From assembly GCF_023631325.1 (NCBI RefSeq), contig NZ_JALQDG010000041.1, positions 245,368 through 309,367 on the forward strand: a stretch of 64,000 nucleotides of DNA, read 5' to 3'. Shown piece after piece: positions 52,696 through 61,434 of this stretch (positions within the stretch are counted from its first letter, which is position 1; each line of letters opens with the position of its first letter). Made by a program: the position numbers and the translations under genes. The notes under the pieces were generated by a model. The model was given only the letters and a program-made list of their open reading frames with translations, had not been told where the DNA came from and made no database searches. This DNA is from Caballeronia sp. INDeC2 (GTDB lineage: Bacteria > Pseudomonadota > Gammaproteobacteria > Burkholderiales > Burkholderiaceae).

Positions 52696-52713
52696 TAATC
52701 AGCATGCTGATTA
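52696..52713. promoter_or_regulatory. candidate PicR operator 4, perfect 18-bp palindrome
   Basis: TAATCAGCATGCTGATTA is fully self-complementary over 18 bases and contains the shared core TCAGCATGCTGA (52699-52710). It lies 49 bases before the second transporter start, where it could cover the promoter. Confidence 0.75.
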
Positions 52714-52761
52714 AATGGCGAATGCGTTCAACGTCACCTCACTCGGAGTCTGGAGCCAAAG

Positions 52762-54087
52762 ATGAGTTCTACCCCTGTACAGACGGACGACGTCGCCATT
52801 CATGGGCGGTCGATGTCACGCAACGATATCAAGACGCTGATGCTAGCGTCGCTCGGCGGTGCGCTCGAATACTACGATTTCATCGTCGCGGTGTTCTTCA
52901 CCAAGCTGCTCGCCACGGTGTTCTTTCCACCGCAGACGCCTGAATGGCTCGCACAGCTCGAAGTGTTCTGCATCTTCGCGGCGGGCTATCTCGTGCGCCC
53001 GATCGGCGGCATTTTCTTCGCGCACTTCGGCGATCGCATCGGCCGCAAGAAGATGTTCGCGTTGAGCCTGTTCCTCATGGCCGCGCCGACGCTGCTCATC
53101 GGTTTGTTGCCGAGTTACGCGACGCTCGGCATCGTCGCGCCGCTGCTCTTTCTGTTGTGCCGCGTTTTACAGGGGCTTTCCGTCGGCGGGGAAGTTCCGG
53201 GTGCGTGGATCTTCTGCGCCGAGCACGTCAGGCGCGATCGGATCGGGCTCGCATGCGGTCTCTTGATGTCGGGACTTTGTACGGGCATCCTGCTAGGCGC
53301 GCTGTCGGCGAAGTTCCTCATCGGCAACATGGAGCCGGCGGATCTGAAGAGTTGGGGCTGGCGTCTGCCGTTTATTGCGGGTGGCGTGTTCGGTCTGATC
53401 TCGGTCTATCTGCGCCGCTATCTGCGGGAAACGCCCGTATTCGAAGCGCTGCGCGCGAAGCGTGAAGCGGATGCGCGTCTGCCGCTCGCGGTCGTGCTGA
53501 AGGAGCATCGCGGCGCCGTGATCGTCTCGCTGCTCGCGACGTGGGTCTTCTCCGGCGTCTTCGTGCTGTACTTCCTCTACACGCCGACGTTCCTGCAATC
53601 GCAGTTTCACTTCGCGCCGAAGGACGTGTTCACCAACAACTCGTGGTCGATCTTCGGGCTGATCATCGGCAGCACGTTCGCCGGATGGGCGGCGGACAAG
53701 ATCGGCGGCGGCCGCGCGTATGCGATCGGCAGTGTCGCGATGCTGCTCGTAACCGGCGCGTTCTACATGAGCCTGAACGCGGGCAGCCAGTCGGTGTGGG
53801 CGCTCTATATCCTCGGCGGCTTTCTGATCGGGACGATCACGCTCGGGCCGTACATCATCGTGAAGAGCTTTCCGCCGGAAGTGCGCTTCACCGGCTTCGC
53901 GCTCTCGTACAACACGGCCTATGCGATCTTCGGCGGCACCGCGCCCGCAATCGCCTCGTTCATGGTGGGACGCCAGGGCTTCACGATGGCCCCCGCGTGG
54001 TACATCGGCGCGCTTTGTGTGCTCGGCGTGATCATCGGCCTCATGTGGCGCGCGCCCGTTTATGCGGAGTCGACGGCCGCGCGTTGA
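52762..54087 (+). CDS. MHS family MFS transporter (metabolite:proton symporter)
   Basis: 441 residues, twelve predicted helices. The family signature is clear: SLGGALEYYDFIVAVFFTKL, VRPIGGIFFAHFGDRIGRKK, RVLQGLSVGGEVPGAWIFCA, FPPEVRFTGFALSYNTAYAI. Related to the frameshifted transporter but without its extra loop. Preceded by operator 4, so probably induced with the picolinate genes. It may supply uptake in place of the broken transporter. Substrate inferred from context only. Confidence 0.88.
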   Translation: MSSTPVQTDDVAIHGRSMSRNDIKTLMLASLGGALEYYDFIVAVFFTKLLATVFFPPQTPEWLAQLEVFCIFAAGYLVRPIGGIFFAHFGDRIGRKKMFALSLFLMAAPTLLIGLLPSYATLGIVAPLLFLLCRVLQGLSVGGEVPGAWIFCAEHVRRDRIGLACGLLMSGLCTGILLGALSAKFLIGNMEPADLKSWGWRLPFIAGGVFGLISVYLRRYLRETPVFEALRAKREADARLPLAVVLKEHRGAVIVSLLATWVFSGVFVLYFLYTPTFLQSQFHFAPKDVFTNNSWSIFGLIIGSTFAGWAADKIGGGRAYAIGSVAMLLVTGAFYMSLNAGSQSVWALYILGGFLIGTITLGPYIIVKSFPPEVRFTGFALSYNTAYAIFGGTAPAIASFMVGRQGFTMAPAWYIGALCVLGVIIGLMWRAPVYAESTAAR

Positions 54088-54131
54088 GGCCAGTCACGCG
54101 AGCATCGCAACTGGCGACGCACGCGCTTGAC

Positions 54132-55910
54132 TCACCGCATCGCGCCCGCGAGATTTTCCGCTTCGAGCCCGACGATCAGATCGAGCTCGCCGTTGGCAAG
54201 CGCTTGCGTCGCGGGCACGCCGGCTGCCTTCAACGCGGCGCCGTCCATGCGCGATGCATCGCCGAGCGCGACGCGCAAACGCGTGGCCGCGAGCGGTTCG
54301 AGCTTCACGATGTTGGCGGCGCCGCCCAGCGCCGCGCGGATTTTATCCGCACGCGCCTTCTGCTGCGCCGCGTCCTGCACGGCGACGGCAGCAGGCGCGG
54401 GCGCGGTTTCCGTTGTACTAGCCGCAGCCGCGCCGGCAACTGGAAGATCGGCATCGCTACCCGCGCTCTTCAGATACTCCTGCATGTCGGTTTTCATGTT
54501 TTCCGACAGCGGCCCGAAGATCGCCTGCACGCCATTGCCGACGCGCACGACGCCCGCCGCGCCGAGCCCCTTCAGTCGTGCATCGTCGACGAGCGATGGA
54601 TCGTTCACCGAAATGCGCAGCCGCGTGATGCACGCATCGAGGCTCTTGATGTTGGAGCGGCCGCCGAACGCGAGCACGAGATCGCGCGAACGTCCGCCCA
54701 CGCCCGTGCTCACCGCGGCGCTCGCTACCGTGTCGTCCTCGCGTCCCGGCGTTTTCATGTTGAAGCGCGTGATCACGAAACGGAACACGCAGTAATAGAT
54801 CGCCGCGTAGATCGGCCCGAGGATGAACACGTACCACGCGTGCGTCGCCTTGTTGCCGATCAGGTTGAACATCAGAAAGTCGATCGCGCCTTGCGAGAAC
54901 GTAAAGCCCATGTGCATGTTCAGCGTATTGGCGACGAACTGCGCCGACGCCGCGAGGCACGCGTGAATGAAATACAGCACGGGCGCGACGAACAGGAACG
55001 CGAATTCGATCGGCTCGGTGATGCCGGTCAGAAACGACGTCAGCGCCGCCGACACCATCATGCCGCCGACCGCCACTTTCTTTTCAGGCTTCGCGCAATG
55101 CCAGATTGCAATCGCTGCCGCAGGCAAGCCGAACATCTTGAACAGGAACGCGCCCGACAGAATGCCCGCGGTCGGATCGCCGGCGAAGAAGCGGTTGATG
55201 TCGCCGTGAACGACCTTGCCGGTCGTCGGATCGAGGAAGCTGCCCGCTTCGAAGAAAAACGGCACGTTCCAGATGTGATGCAAGCCGAACGGGATCAGCA
55301 GACGTTCGACGAAGCCGTACACGGTCGCCGCCGTGCGCGGATCGGACACCGCCGCCCATTGCGAGAACGCCTTGATCACACCGCCGATCGGCGGCCACAC
55401 GACCGACAACACCGCGCCGAGCACGATCGAACCGATGGCCGTCACGATCGGCACGAAGCGCTTGCCCGCGAAGAAGCCGAGATACGCCGGCAATGAAATC
55501 CGGTAATAGCGGTTGAACATCCACGCGGCGAGACCGCCCGCGAGAATACCGCCGAACACGCCCGTCTGGATCGACGGAATGCCCATGATCAGGCTGGTCT
55601 CGACGCCTTCGACCTTCGCGATCACGCCGAGCGTCGCCGTCATCACGAAATAGCCGATGGTCGCCGCGATGCCCGATACGCCGTCGTTCTCCGTGAAGCC
55701 GAGCGCGACGCCGATGGCGAAGATGAGCGGCAGGTTGCCGAAGATCACATCGCCCGCGTTCTTCATCAGCTCGAGCACGATAGCGGGCACATAGCCGTGG
55801 AAATCGGTCGCGCCGAGGCCGAGCAGCAAACCTGCGACGGGCAGCACCGCGACCGGCAGCATCAACGACTTGCCGACTTTCTGCACCACGCCGAAAGCGT
55901 TCTTGAACAT
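54132..55910 (-). CDS. nagE: N-acetylglucosamine-type PTS permease EIICB with a second, Cys-less EIIB-like domain
   Basis: 592 residues from the ATG at 55910, GGAG 7 nt upstream. EIIC (about 1-385): GKSLMLPVAVLPVAGLLLGL, FLTGITEPIEFAFLFVAPVL (the ITEPIEF substrate signature). EIIB (about 400-480): SLDACITRLRISV with phospho-acceptor Cys427. A linker and a second EIIB-like domain (about 520-590) read KLEPLAATRLRVALG, where Ala replaces the Cys. Imports and phosphorylates GlcNAc or glucose-type sugars in the inner membrane, receiving phosphate from the EIIA-HPr-EI gene upstream. Confidence 0.92.
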   Translation of the reverse strand: MFKNAFGVVQKVGKSLMLPVAVLPVAGLLLGLGATDFHGYVPAIVLELMKNAGDVIFGNLPLIFAIGVALGFTENDGVSGIAATIGYFVMTATLGVIAKVEGVETSLIMGIPSIQTGVFGGILAGGLAAWMFNRYYRISLPAYLGFFAGKRFVPIVTAIGSIVLGAVLSVVWPPIGGVIKAFSQWAAVSDPRTAATVYGFVERLLIPFGLHHIWNVPFFFEAGSFLDPTTGKVVHGDINRFFAGDPTAGILSGAFLFKMFGLPAAAIAIWHCAKPEKKVAVGGMMVSAALTSFLTGITEPIEFAFLFVAPVLYFIHACLAASAQFVANTLNMHMGFTFSQGAIDFLMFNLIGNKATHAWYVFILGPIYAAIYYCVFRFVITRFNMKTPGREDDTVASAAVSTGVGGRSRDLVLAFGGRSNIKSLDACITRLRISVNDPSLVDDARLKGLGAAGVVRVGNGVQAIFGPLSENMKTDMQEYLKSAGSDADLPVAGAAAASTTETAPAPAAVAVQDAAQQKARADKIRAALGGAANIVKLEPLAATRLRVALGDASRMDGAALKAAGVPATQALANGELDLIVGLEAENLAGAMR

Positions 55911-55920
55911 GAGATGTCTC

Positions 55921-55956
55921 CGCTTATTCCGCTTATTCCGCTTATTCCGCTTATTC
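55921..55956. repeat. four tandem copies of a 9-bp repeat between the PTS genes
   Basis: CGCTTATTC repeated four times exactly, followed by a degenerate CGCATAAGG. On the coding (minus) strand the unit is GCG GAA TAA in frame with the upstream gene. The genuine stop at 55951-55953 is therefore followed by three more in-frame stops, spaced 9 bases apart. It looks like slippage amplification of the stop-codon context. Confidence 0.95.
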
Positions 55957-58473
55957 CGCATAAGGCGCGAGCAGGGCGCGCACTTCCTCGGCCGTGCCGA
56001 GCGTGATTACTTTTGCCGCCAGCGCGCGCGCTTCGTCCATCGTGATGCGCGCGAGTTGCGCCTTGATCGAGCCCACGGCGGGCACGCTGACCGACAGCTC
56101 ATCGACGCCGAGCCCGACGAGCACGGGCACCGCCATCGCGTCCGATGCAATGCCGCCGCACACGCCGACCCACTTGCCGTGCTTGTGCGCACCTTCGACC
56201 GTCATGCCGATGAGACGCAACACCGCCGGATGCAGCGCATCGGCCTGCTTCGCGAGCTTCGGATGCCCGCGATCCATTGCGAGCGTGTATTGCGTCAGAT
56301 CATTGGTGCCGATCGAAAAGAAGTCGACTTCGCGCGCGAGCGGCTCGGCAACCAGCGCGGCCGACGGCACTTCGATCATCACGCCGACCTTCACGCTGCC
56401 GATGCGATCGCCGGCTTCTTCCTGAAGAATCCGCTTCGCCGAGCGCACTTCCTCGATCGCGGCGACCATCGGAAACATGATGTGCAGATTGCCGATCGAT
56501 GCGGCCCGCAGAATCGCGCGCAATTGCGTACGGAAAATGTCGGGACGATCGAGACTCACGCGCACGCCGCGCAGGCCGAGGAACGGGTTGTCTTCCTTCG
56601 GCAACGGCAGGTACGAGAGCGGTTTGTCGCCGCCCACATCGAGCGTGCGCACGACGAGCGGACGCTCGCGGCCCAGCGCCTCGGCGACCGCGCAATATTC
56701 GGCGGCCTGTTCGTCTTCCGATGGCGCGGTGTCGCGGTTATCGAACAGAAACTCGGAGCGCAGGAGCCCGACGCCTTCCGCGCCCGCCGCGACCGCATCG
56801 CGCGCTTCCTGCGCATTGCGGATGTTCGCGACCACTTCGACGCGATGACCGTCGGCGGTGACGGCGCACTTGCTTGCCGCGACTTTCTCTTCCTCGCGCT
56901 TCTTCGTCTGACGCTCGATGCGTTCACGCGCCTTCGCAAGTTCGTCCGCGCTCGGATTGCGCCGCAGGCTGCCATGCGAGCCATCGAGCACGACGATCGT
57001 GCCGTTCGGCAATTGCAGCGCATCTTCGTCGATGCCGCAGATCGCCGGAATGCCGAGCGAACGCGCGAGGATCGCCACGTGGCTCGTCGCGCCGCCCGTC
57101 GTCGTGCAGAAACCGTGCACCTTGCTGCGATCGAGCGACGCGGTATCGGAAGGAGAAAGCTCTTCGGCGATGAGGATCGATTCGTCGGGCACATCGATAT
57201 GCGCCTGCTTCACGCCCGCGAGCAGCGCCAGCACGCGGCGGCCGACATCGCGGATATCGCCTGCGCGCTCGCGCAGCAACGCGTTATCGACCTTCTCCAG
57301 GTTGTTCGCCTGCGACTCGAACGCGGCGCGCCAGGCGAAGCCCGCGCTCTTTCCCTCGCTGATGCTGCCGATGGCCGCGTCGTTGAGATCGGGATCGTCG
57401 AGCAGTTCGAGGTGCGCGTCGAGAATCTGCGCCTTCGACGGATCGGTGAGCTTTGCCTTCAGCGCCTCGATCTGCTGACGCGCCTCGTGACGCGCGGCGT
57501 CGAGCCGCGCGCGTTCGCGTTGCGGCGATTCGCCGGCTTCGGCCACGTCGATGACTTCCTGACGGAACTGCACGATCTTGCCGACCGCGAGCCCCGGCGA
57601 CGCAGACACGCCGGTGAATTCGTTCGCGTCCGCGGGCGCGGCCGCTGCCGGCGCGAGCGCTTGGGCTGCCGGCGCCGGCGCATCGCCGGGCTTTTCGCCC
57701 GAACCCGACGCGAGCAGGCGCGCAAGCGCCGCGGCGGCTTCGGCCGCATCGGGGCCGGCGGCCTCGACGCGCAGCGTGTCGCCGAACTTCGTCGCAAGCG
57801 CCATCAGCGCAACGACGGACTTCGCGTTCGCGCTGTCGCCGCCGCGCAGAACGCGGATGTCGGATTTGTACTTCTTCGCTTCTGCGGCGAATACCGCGGC
57901 GGGCCGCGCGTGCAGTCCTTGCGGATTCGGCAGCGCGACTTCGTCGGACAGGATCGCGCCGTCTGCGGCGCCGCCCGCATCGTCGCCCGGGCCGCCGACG
58001 AACTCGATCGCCAGCGCGATGTCCTTGCCCGCGGTGACGAGGCCCGTCGCGGGCATGTAGCGCGTGACGAGCTCGCCATTGGCGACGACCATCTGCGTGA
58101 GCAGGCTCACGGCTCGCGCGCCGACGACGAGCGGATCGAAACGGATCAGCGGCTGGCCGGTCGTGACGACATCGCCTTCCTTGACGAGCGGCGTGAAGCC
58201 TTCGCCGCGCAGCATCACCGTATCGAGGCCGATGTGGATCAGTACCTGAAGACCGCCTTCGCCCGTCAAGGTCACTGCGTGCGCCGCGCGATGCAGTTGC
58301 GTGACCGTGCCGGGAAACGGGGCGAGCAATTCGTCGGATGTCGGATCGATCGACACGCCGTCGCCGACCATCTTTTGTGCGAAAACCGGATCGGGCACGG
58401 TATCGAGTTGCACCATCACGCCGGATAACGGCGCCATCAACTCGATTCGTGACAACCCCTGAGGAGCTTTCAT
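55951..58473 (-). CDS. PTS EIIA-HPr-enzyme I fusion protein
   Basis: 840 residues, carrying all soluble phosphotransfer steps. EIIA-Glc-like domain 1-155 with phospho-His80 (VLIHIGLDTV). HPr 178-262 with His188 (LPNPQGLHARPAA). An Ala/Pro-rich linker 262-284. Enzyme I 285-840 with phospho-His465 (GGATSHVAILARSLGIPA), the PEP-binding GVGLLRSEFLF, and FFSIGTNDLTQYTLAMDRG. GGGAG lies 8 nt before the ATG. It is 40 nt upstream of nagE; together they make a self-contained PTS. Equivalent to NagF-type fusions of beta-proteobacteria. Confidence 0.94.
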   Translation of the reverse strand: MKAPQGLSRIELMAPLSGVMVQLDTVPDPVFAQKMVGDGVSIDPTSDELLAPFPGTVTQLHRAAHAVTLTGEGGLQVLIHIGLDTVMLRGEGFTPLVKEGDVVTTGQPLIRFDPLVVGARAVSLLTQMVVANGELVTRYMPATGLVTAGKDIALAIEFVGGPGDDAGGAADGAILSDEVALPNPQGLHARPAAVFAAEAKKYKSDIRVLRGGDSANAKSVVALMALATKFGDTLRVEAAGPDAAEAAAALARLLASGSGEKPGDAPAPAAQALAPAAAAPADANEFTGVSASPGLAVGKIVQFRQEVIDVAEAGESPQRERARLDAARHEARQQIEALKAKLTDPSKAQILDAHLELLDDPDLNDAAIGSISEGKSAGFAWRAAFESQANNLEKVDNALLRERAGDIRDVGRRVLALLAGVKQAHIDVPDESILIAEELSPSDTASLDRSKVHGFCTTTGGATSHVAILARSLGIPAICGIDEDALQLPNGTIVVLDGSHGSLRRNPSADELAKARERIERQTKKREEEKVAASKCAVTADGHRVEVVANIRNAQEARDAVAAGAEGVGLLRSEFLFDNRDTAPSEDEQAAEYCAVAEALGRERPLVVRTLDVGGDKPLSYLPLPKEDNPFLGLRGVRVSLDRPDIFRTQLRAILRAASIGNLHIMFPMVAAIEEVRSAKRILQEEAGDRIGSVKVGVMIEVPSAALVAEPLAREVDFFSIGTNDLTQYTLAMDRGHPKLAKQADALHPAVLRLIGMTVEGAHKHGKWVGVCGGIASDAMAVPVLVGLGVDELSVSVPAVGSIKAQLARITMDEARALAAKVITLGTAEEVRALLAPYAE

Positions 58474-58794
58474 GTGAACGACTCCCTTCCCTTGACGATA
58501 TGAGCTGAAACCGGCCTGAGGTAAATCATAGGCAACGGCTTCATGATTCGCTGACCGAATGAATGCGCGTTTTCAAAAGCACGCCGTTTGTGCGGAGACG
58601 CCCGCATTGATTCGGATTCTGAAATGCCGCTTGCCCGGTTCAATAGCAATGGCGGCAAAAAGCGCGCTATTGTTTCGCAGCGGTTCGACGGTTTCTAGAG
58701 ACGACGCTCCAATCGCGGCGATCCGTCGCAGGCTGCGCGCGTATGCGCCACTATGCTTGTTTACGAGCAAATGCAAGCGAAAGGAGCGTGCATC
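58474..58794. promoter_or_regulatory. divergent intergenic region upstream of the PTS genes
   Basis: 321 bases with no supportable gene. On the minus strand a TATGAT -10-like hexamer occurs near 58525, with a poor -35. AAAGGAG at 58780-58786 serves the small plus-strand gene. No clear operator palindrome was found. Confidence 0.35.
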
Positions 58795-59019
58795 ATGATC
58801 TACCGCAACAAAACTGAAGCTTATTGGGAGCCGCTGTTGACGATCGCCCGCGACGAACTCGGCGTTCAATCATTCGATCCGATGGGCAAGCCGAGCGCCG
58901 ACATCCGCATGTGCCGCGTCGAGGACATCGGGCGGGCGCTCGAACGCGCCTACGATTTCGGCCTGCTCGTCGGACACACGGTGACGCGCGCCGAGCGTGC
59001 GAAAGGGCAGTGCGCCTGA
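58795..59019 (+). CDS. small hypothetical protein
   Basis: 74 residues from ATG 58795, chosen for the AAGGAG 8 nt upstream; an ATG at 58753 would add 14 residues. Sequence is compact and charged (YRNKTEAYWEPLLTIARDEL, VEDIGRALERAYDFGLLVGH), with no signal peptide, helices or known motif. Composition matches chromosomal genes. Convergent with the LysR gene 13 nt downstream. Function unknown. Confidence 0.65.
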   Translation: MIYRNKTEAYWEPLLTIARDELGVQSFDPMGKPSADIRMCRVEDIGRALERAYDFGLLVGHTVTRAERAKGQCA

Positions 59020-59032
59020 ACCAGCGCGTGCG

Positions 59033-59989
59033 CTATTTTCCAAGCCGTTCCGCGAGCGAATAGCGCCGCATGCAGCGCTCCATGCTGTCGAGAAACGCAT
59101 GGTCCGCCGCATTCATCTTGCGATCGCGATGCCACAACAGGTGGACATCGACATCGACGAGACCTTCCTCCGGCGGCAAGCGCCACAGACGTTGCTGCGC
59201 GATGTCGTCGCGCACGATGTGCTCCGGCAGGCAGCCGATGCCATAGCCCGCGAAGATCAGCCGGCGCACTTCGTCGAGACTCGGTGACGACGCCACGATG
59301 CGCCCCGTGAACCCCTTCTGATCGCGAAACACGGTGAGCGGCGAAAGACTGTCGCCGATCTGTTCGCTCGTGAACGACACGAAATTCTCGGCGAGCAGAT
59401 CGTCCATCGTCAGCGTCGACTTGCCGAACAGACGATGGTGCCTGCCGCAGAAAATTGCGTAGCGCTGCCGCAGGAAGCAGTGCATCGCGAGTTTTTCGTG
59501 CGGCGTGCGGCACAGGCCGAGTCCCGCCGTCGCCGTCTTCTGCAACAGCGACGAGATGATGTCCGATGAACGCATCACTTCGATCTGCAAGTCGATGCGC
59601 GGATACGCCCGATGAAAATCCGCCAGGAATTCGTCGTAGACCGGCGATTCGATGCGGCTGATCGTCAAGAGGCGAATCGAGCCGTTGATGTCTTCGGTGC
59701 GGTCATCGAGCTCGGTTTCGAGGCGGGAGATATTGCCGTAGATATCGCTTGCGATTCGATAAACCTCTTCGCCCGCCTGCGTCGGCGCGAAGTACGGCCC
59801 GCGCCGCTCGATCAGCTTTCGATCCAGCGTTTCCTCCAGCCGCCGCAGCGCCTGGCTCACGGCAGGCTGCGTCACGTACAGGCGGGCCGCCGCGCGGCTC
59901 AGGCTGCGCTCCTGCATGATCACGAGATAGGTGCGTAGCAGATTCCAGTCGAGCCGGTCGTTCAGAAAGCGGGCGATATCGGTGCGCAT
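59033..59989 (-). CDS. LysR family transcriptional regulator
   Basis: 318 residues from the ATG at 59989; a TTG at 60004 would add five. HTH: LLRTYLVIMQERSLSRAAAR, LYVTQPAVSQALRRLEETLD. C-terminal periplasmic-binding-like effector domain follows, with IVASSPSLDEVRRLIFAGYG and IGCLPEHIV. Divergent from the transporter/amidohydrolase operon, so the likely activator of it. The shared intergenic region has an inverted repeat. Confidence 0.9.
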   Translation of the reverse strand: MRTDIARFLNDRLDWNLLRTYLVIMQERSLSRAAARLYVTQPAVSQALRRLEETLDRKLIERRGPYFAPTQAGEEVYRIASDIYGNISRLETELDDRTEDINGSIRLLTISRIESPVYDEFLADFHRAYPRIDLQIEVMRSSDIISSLLQKTATAGLGLCRTPHEKLAMHCFLRQRYAIFCGRHHRLFGKSTLTMDDLLAENFVSFTSEQIGDSLSPLTVFRDQKGFTGRIVASSPSLDEVRRLIFAGYGIGCLPEHIVRDDIAQQRLWRLPPEEGLVDVDVHLLWHRDRKMNAADHAFLDSMERCMRRYSLAERLGK

Positions 59990-60006
59990 GAGGTCTAGAC
60001 TCAACT

Positions 60007-60052
60007 ATTAGCCAGATTTATACGCTGAATAATAACGCGAAATTTGACTAAT
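60007..60052. promoter_or_regulatory. candidate LysR-type operator in the divergent promoter region
   Basis: ATTAGCCAGATTT (60007-60019) and AAATTTGACTAAT (60040-60052) form an imperfect inverted repeat, 11 of 13 positions matching, 20 nt apart. The region is markedly AT-rich. It lies between the LysR gene and the transporter start. Confidence 0.55.
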
Positions 60053-60117
60053 AATTTATGGCTGACGATAAAGACGCGTATTGACTGTCACTGCACGTCA
60101 CGTGCATCGGAGCCAGC

Positions 60118-61428
60118 ATGACCCAAGCCATCGCCAATACCCGTCAGCCGGGACGCGCGGCCACCGCCGCGTTCATCGGCACGATGATCGAGTGGTACGA
60201 CTTCTATATTTATGCGACCGCCGCGGCGCTCGTGTTCGGCGAGCTTTATTTCCCTTCGAGCGACCGGTTCGTCAGCACGATGGCATCGTTCGCGACCTTC
60301 GCCGTGGGCTTCTTCGCGCGGCCGCTGGGCGGCATCATCTTCGGCCATCTGGGCGACAGGATCGGCCGCAAGAAGGCGCTGATGACGACGCTGATGATGA
60401 TGGGCGTCGCGACCGTCGGCGTCGGCCTGCTGCCGGAGTATTCGAAGGTCGGCATGCTCGCGCCGGTGCTGCTCGTGCTGCTGCGCGTCGTGCAGGGCAT
60501 CGCGGTCGGCGGCGAGTGGGGCGGGGCAGTGTTGATGGCGGGCGAACACGCGCCACAGGGACGACGCACGTTTTTCGCATCGTTCGCGCAGCTCGGCAGT
60601 CCCGCCGGGCTGATCCTTTCGCTGATCGCGTTTCGCGCGGTCACGTCGATGGACAAAGCCGATTTCATGTCGTGGGGCTGGCGCGTTCCGTTTCTCGCGA
60701 GCGCGGTGCTGCTGATCGTCGGCATCGTGATTCGTCTGGGTGTGAACGAGTCGCCGGAATTCGCGCGCGTGAAGGAATCGAACCGCACGGCCAAGCTGCC
60801 GATTGCCGAAGTGTTCAGTTCCGCGTGGGGGCTCGTGTTGCTGTGCATCGGTGCGAATACGATCGGCATCGCGGGCGTGTACTTCACCAACACGTTCATG
60901 ATCGCGTACACGACGCAGTATGTCGGCGTGACGCGCTCGCTCATTCTCGATTGCCTGTTTGCCGTGGCGATCATCCAGCTTCTTTCCCAGCCGGTCGCCG
61001 CATGGCTCGCCGAACGCATCGGCGGCGCGCGTTTCCTCAAACTCACCGCATTACTCGCGATGATCTCGCCGTATCCGATGTTCGTGCTAGTGCAAAGCGG
61101 CTCGGCCGTGCCGATGGTGATCGGCATCGCCATCGCGGTGATCTGCATGGCGAGTTTCTATTCGGTGATTGCCGGTTTCGTGAGCGGCATGTTCCCGACG
61201 CGCGTGCGCTACTCCGGCATCTCGCTCGCGTATCAGGTGTGCGGCGCGATTGCGGGCGGGCTGACGCCGCTCGTCGGCACGTGGCTCGCGCATCGGTACA
61301 CGGGGCAATGGTGGCCGCTTGCCGTGTTCTATACGTGCCTCGCCGGCGTCTCGCTATTGTGCATCGTCGCGCTCGACGCGCGGCGGGCATCGCATGCCGA
61401 GCACGCCGAGTCGGTCGGCGCAATGTGA
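60118..61428 (+). CDS. MHS family MFS transporter
   Basis: 436 residues, twelve helices. Signature segments: GTMIEWYDFYIYATAAALVF, RPLGGIIFGHLGDRIGRKKA, VVQGIAVGGEWGGAVLMAGE, FPTRVRYSGISLAYQVCGAI. First gene of an operon with two amidohydrolases (6 and 10 nt gaps). It probably imports their substrate, an N-acyl or ureido compound. Family includes shikimate, proline/betaine and dicarboxylate symporters; specificity unknown. Confidence 0.9.
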   Translation: MTQAIANTRQPGRAATAAFIGTMIEWYDFYIYATAAALVFGELYFPSSDRFVSTMASFATFAVGFFARPLGGIIFGHLGDRIGRKKALMTTLMMMGVATVGVGLLPEYSKVGMLAPVLLVLLRVVQGIAVGGEWGGAVLMAGEHAPQGRRTFFASFAQLGSPAGLILSLIAFRAVTSMDKADFMSWGWRVPFLASAVLLIVGIVIRLGVNESPEFARVKESNRTAKLPIAEVFSSAWGLVLLCIGANTIGIAGVYFTNTFMIAYTTQYVGVTRSLILDCLFAVAIIQLLSQPVAAWLAERIGGARFLKLTALLAMISPYPMFVLVQSGSAVPMVIGIAIAVICMASFYSVIAGFVSGMFPTRVRYSGISLAYQVCGAIAGGLTPLVGTWLAHRYTGQWWPLAVFYTCLAGVSLLCIVALDARRASHAEHAESVGAM

Positions 61429-61434
61429 ACCGGT

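Larger units (their letters stand above)
52456..52761. promoter_or_regulatory. divergent regulatory region between picR and the second transporter
   Basis: 306 bases without a gene and visibly AT-richer than flanks. It holds a minus-strand -10-like TACAAT at 52501-52506 for picR and two operator palindromes (separate entries). GGAG lies 12 nt before the transporter ATG. The two operators are about 140 bases apart, enough for looping or independent control of the two directions. Confidence 0.65.

Noticed and set aside
55870..58428. An 852-codon plus-strand frame opposite the PTS fusion
   Set aside because: Antisense of a clear EIIA-HPr-EI protein; low-complexity Arg/Ala/Asp sequence without any family feature.
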